Shown here piece after piece: positions 61,757 to 64,000 of a stretch of DNA of 64,000 nt. The translations under genes were made by a program, and so were the position numbers. This DNA comes from an uncultured Clostridia bacterium (GTDB lineage Bacteria > Bacillota > Clostridia > UMGS1883): positions 62,001 through 126,000 of the forward strand of contig CANPZO010000001.1 in the NCBI GenBank assembly GCA_947589005.1, in the 5' to 3' direction. Each line of letters starts with the position of its first letter. Positions within the stretch are counted from its first letter, which is position 1. The notes below the pieces were generated by a model. The model saw nothing but the letters and a program-made list of their open reading frames with translations. It had not been told where the DNA came from and did not search any database.

Positions 61757-63373
61757 TTATTTGGCAAATTTTTTCAATCTGTTTCCGAAGGGGAGCATAG
61801 CCAGCTCGTCGGCGGTGAACACCCGCATTACCAAGATGGCGGCGAAATATACCGCCACACCCACAACTATGGAGCAGAGGGTGGCTACGGTATTGCCGGC
61901 AAAGGGACGGGCAAAATGGTGGACCGCCCAGACAGCGCCGGACATAACGGCAGTGCACACGGCCGGCCTTAAATAATACCGAAGGTACGGTATCTTCATG
62001 GGCAGGTTTTTGCGCAGGACGGCAAAGCTGATAAAGAAGGCTATCCCCTGACAGAGGACGCTGCCCACGGGCGCGCCGTAAATGTTTATTTCCGGTATGG
62101 GTATCAGCACCAGATTGGCGATAAGCTTCACCGCGCCGCCGCATAGTATGCTTATGGCCGGTACAAATATCTTGCCCATACCCTGAAGGCTGCCGTAAAT
62201 GGTCTGGCTCATGGCCGAGAAGAACACCGTAGGGGTGAGCATGATGAACAGCAGGGCTCCGTCGGAAACGGCGGGGTATATCATCTTAAGTATGGGCTCG
62301 GCCAGCACCGCATAACCGGCGGCACAGGGCATGGCAATGACAATCGAGGTCAGGAGGGAAAAAGTCACCCTCCGCGCGGCGGTGTCGTAATCCTTGACCG
62401 CCAGCGCACCGGCAATAGTGGGCACGAGCACCGTGGCAAAGGCGATGTTTATCGCAAGCGGAAGATTTATCAGAACGTCGGTTTTGCTGAGTATTCCGCT
62501 GAGAGTTACCGCGTTGTTCTCAAGAGCCTCCGCGCCGGATATCAAACCGGCAAAAGCCTTGTAAAGCCCGCGGTTCACCGTGGCAATGTCAAGCACCCTG
62601 TTCAGGGAGGTGACGATGGAGCCCAAGGATATGGGTATGGACACCCAAAGTATGGTTTTGGCCACCGACAGGGCGCTCTGCTTCTCCTTAAGCTCGGGAG
62701 CGGAGTTGTATTTCTCCTTTATCTCCCTGCCGTGAGCCTTGCAGAAGCCCAGGAGGTACATAAGGCTGAGCACGGTGGAAATCGTGGTGCCAAGGGTCGC
62801 GCCGGCGGCCATGTACTCGGGGGCCTGGCCGGTCATGCACATAACGATGACTATAGTTGTCACGGATTTGAGGAGCTGCTCCAGCATCTGACTGGTGCTG
62901 GTGGCCTTGGCGTTATGCTGGCCCATAAAGAAGCCCCGTATAACACTGGACACGGACACGAAGAAGATGGAGGGCGCCAGCACCCGCATGGAGTAAGCGG
63001 CCTTAGACGCGTTGAATATGTAGACGGAAATGAAGTCCGCCCCGAAGAACAGGGCAAAGGAGCAGGCCCCGCCGATTATGGCGAACAGAGCCAGACTTAT
63101 CTTGAATATCCTGAGCGCCCCGCGGTAGTTATTAAGCGCGCATTTTTCCGAAACCAGCTTGCTTATGGCGTTGGGTATGCCCACGGAGCTGAGAGCCAAA
63201 AGCAGGGTGTATATCTGAAAGCCGTAATTGTAATAGCCGTTGCCCGCGTTGCCGAAGCCGGGGACGTTGGTAATGACCATCCTGTATGCGAAGCCCAGGA
63301 GCTTTACGACCACCTGGGAAAAAATTATCGTGAGAACATTCGTCATAAACGAGGGCTTTTTCTTTTCGGGCAT
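61757..63373 (-). CDS. polysaccharide/lipid flippase, SpoVB/MurJ-type (MOP superfamily)
   Basis: 538 residues, 14 predicted TM helices typical of MurJ/Wzx/SpoVB proteins (SFMTNVLTIIFSQVVVKLLGF at the N-terminus; NGYYNYGFQIYTLLLALSSVGIPNAISKLVSE). In Firmicutes this branch includes SpoVB, needed for spore cortex, and MurJ-like lipid II flippases. I chose ATG 63373 because GGAAGG lies 6 nt upstream; ATG 63379 is directly against it. Which lipid-linked precursor it moves cannot be told from sequence. Confidence 0.9.
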   Translation of the reverse strand: MPEKKKPSFMTNVLTIIFSQVVVKLLGFAYRMVITNVPGFGNAGNGYYNYGFQIYTLLLALSSVGIPNAISKLVSEKCALNNYRGALRIFKISLALFAIIGGACSFALFFGADFISVYIFNASKAAYSMRVLAPSIFFVSVSSVIRGFFMGQHNAKATSTSQMLEQLLKSVTTIVIVMCMTGQAPEYMAAGATLGTTISTVLSLMYLLGFCKAHGREIKEKYNSAPELKEKQSALSVAKTILWVSIPISLGSIVTSLNRVLDIATVNRGLYKAFAGLISGAEALENNAVTLSGILSKTDVLINLPLAINIAFATVLVPTIAGALAVKDYDTAARRVTFSLLTSIVIAMPCAAGYAVLAEPILKMIYPAVSDGALLFIMLTPTVFFSAMSQTIYGSLQGMGKIFVPAISILCGGAVKLIANLVLIPIPEINIYGAPVGSVLCQGIAFFISFAVLRKNLPMKIPYLRYYLRPAVCTAVMSGAVWAVHHFARPFAGNTVATLCSIVVGVAVYFAAILVMRVFTADELAMLPFGNRLKKFAK

Positions 63374-63398
63374 TGCCATCCTTCCTTTCATCTTTACT

Positions 63399-63427
63399 AT
63401 TATATATCATGCCGGCAAAAAATGCAA
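63399..63427 (-). promoter_or_regulatory. sigma-A-like promoter for the flippase gene
   Basis: TTGCAT, 17 bp, TATAAT on the minus strand, about 26 nt before ATG 63373. Confidence 0.65.
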
Positions 63428-63507
63428 GGCATTTGAAAAATATTTAATTAATCCCAATTAAAGCGCCGGCCGAGCGGTCCGCCCTCGCAGGTTTTCCAAA
63501 AAACAAA

Positions 63508-63534
63508 GGAGGTCCGCTCAAAAGGCGGACCTCC
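63508..63534 (-). terminator. terminator of the xerD-like gene
   Basis: Perfect 10 bp stem GGAGGTCCGC/GCGGACCTCC with a 7 nt loop; on the minus strand it is followed by TTTGTTTTTT. Confidence 0.85.
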
Positions 63535-63556
63535 ACGCCATCGATTTTATACCGCT

Positions 63557-64000
63557 TTACGCCCTGGGGTGGGAGCGGTTGTACACCTTCTTTATGCGCT
63601 CCTTGAGCATATTGCTGTAAACCTTGGTGGAAACGGTGTCGCTATACCCCAGCATCTGTGACACTGCCTCGGCGTCGGCTCCGTTCTGGAGCAGGTGCAT
63701 GGCAAAGGAATGACGCAGGGTCTGCGGAGTGACAGGCTTTTCGATGCCCGCCTCGGCTATGTAGCCCTTGATAAGCTTCCAGAAGCCCTGACGGGTCATG
63801 GGCTGACCGCCGCAGTTCACAAACAGGGTCTTGACGCGCTGGTTCTCCACCATCAGCTCACGGATATTGGCTATGTAATATCCCACCGCGTCCTCGGCAG
63901 CCGCGCCCATAGGTATCATCCTGGGCCGCGCACCGTTTTTGCAGCGGACTACGCCGCCCTCCAAGTCCACATCCTTGAGCTCGAGGGTTATGAGCTCGCT
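63557..64000 (-). CDS. xerD: tyrosine recombinase, XerD-like (partial, C-terminal catalytic domain)
   Basis: Only the last 147 codons are present; the gene enters from the right edge. The catalytic domain has LRHSFAMHLL (catalytic arginine), LGYSD and the tyrosine nucleophile in KVYSNM, ending NRSHPRA like XerD. XerC/XerD resolve chromosome dimers at dif. Two usual active-site histidines are altered: TPQTLRH has Gln where TPHxLRH is typical, and LGYSD has Tyr for LGHSD. The position next to a SpoVB-type gene suits a chromosomal housekeeping recombinase; a mobile-element integrase is a less likely alternative. Confidence 0.85.
   Translation of the reverse strand, partial: SELITLELKDVDLEGGVVRCKNGARPRMIPMGAAAEDAVGYYIANIRELMVENQRVKTLFVNCGGQPMTRQGFWKLIKGYIAEAGIEKPVTPQTLRHSFAMHLLQNGADAEAVSQMLGYSDTVSTKVYSNMLKERIKKVYNRSHPRA

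Noticed and set aside
1-64000. CRISPR arrays, rRNA genes or a prophage
   Set aside because: No regularly spaced direct repeats, no rRNA sequence and no phage structural genes were seen; the only tRNAs are Thr(CGT) and Leu(CAG).

Overview
The window looks like a chromosomal segment of an endospore-forming, anaerobic member of the Clostridia with a fairly GC-rich genome. Sporulation is indicated by an alpha/beta-type small acid-soluble spore protein (SASP), SpoVT, a CotH-family protein and a SpoVB-type flippase. Anaerobic metabolism is indicated by the class III ribonucleotide reductase NrdDG with NrdR, formate-tetrahydrofolate ligase and type III glutamine synthetase. The yloU-yloV-recG and lepA-hemW blocks are typical of Firmicutes. 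An order- or genus-level assignment is not possible from these features alone.

Layout. 1-8.7 kb is an envelope and accessory region: a secreted copper-amine-oxidase-N/ricin-like protein (cut by the window edge), a TetR regulator, a divergent 1912-residue fusion of an MMPL/RND permease with GLUG repeats and a coiled coil, and two half-size TauE/SafE proteins. 8.7-14 kb holds a Na/phosphate cotransporter-PhoU protein, glnN, and a two-gene unit containing a degenerate NodB-like protein. 14.3-18.8 kb is the Gls24-FakA-(membrane protein)-RecG operon, followed by the SASP gene. 19-23 kb has a second copper-amine-oxidase/ricin protein facing a CotH protein, then tRNA-Thr. 23.2-29.7 kb carries aconitase-family hydratase plus NADP-isocitrate dehydrogenase, then nrdD-nrdG. 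30.4-33.5 kb has regulatory pairs (LytTR/DUF3021 and ECF sigma/membrane anti-sigma) and a HAD phosphatase. 33.6-39.4 kb is a long housekeeping run: lepA-hemW-recX-rimO-pgsA and a cryptic gene. 40-45 kb is transcribed leftward: a response regulator/histidine kinase/GerMN lipoprotein group and an ABC-F ATPase. 45.4-49.9 kb runs rightward: fhs-tsaE-tsaB-rpiB-nrdR-esterase. 50-56 kb runs leftward: amidase, a PurF paralogue lacking its nucleophile, metY-cysK, and spoVT. 56.4-64 kb has an MmeI-like single-chain restriction-modification enzyme, a low-molecular-weight tyrosine phosphatase divergent from glgB, a SpoVB/MurJ-type flippase and a partial xerD.

Four long intergenic gaps (29.7-30.3, 49.9-50.1, 51.0-51.4 and 55.4-55.7 kb) are filled by one family of modular, hairpin-rich repeats whose ends read GGGGCTGTAAAAAAA and its reverse complement. 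They carry no transposase. In three copies the end lies 0-2 nt after the stop codon of the neighbouring gene. Strong sigma-A-like promoters with 16-18 bp spacers can be read in front of most transcription units and are listed. The points most worth a second look are the MMPL-GLUG fusion with its TetR/inverted-repeat control region, the repeat family, the nucleophile-less PurF paralogue, the degenerate NodB protein, the mosaic specificity region in the restriction enzyme and the apparent non-canonical start of the histidine kinase.
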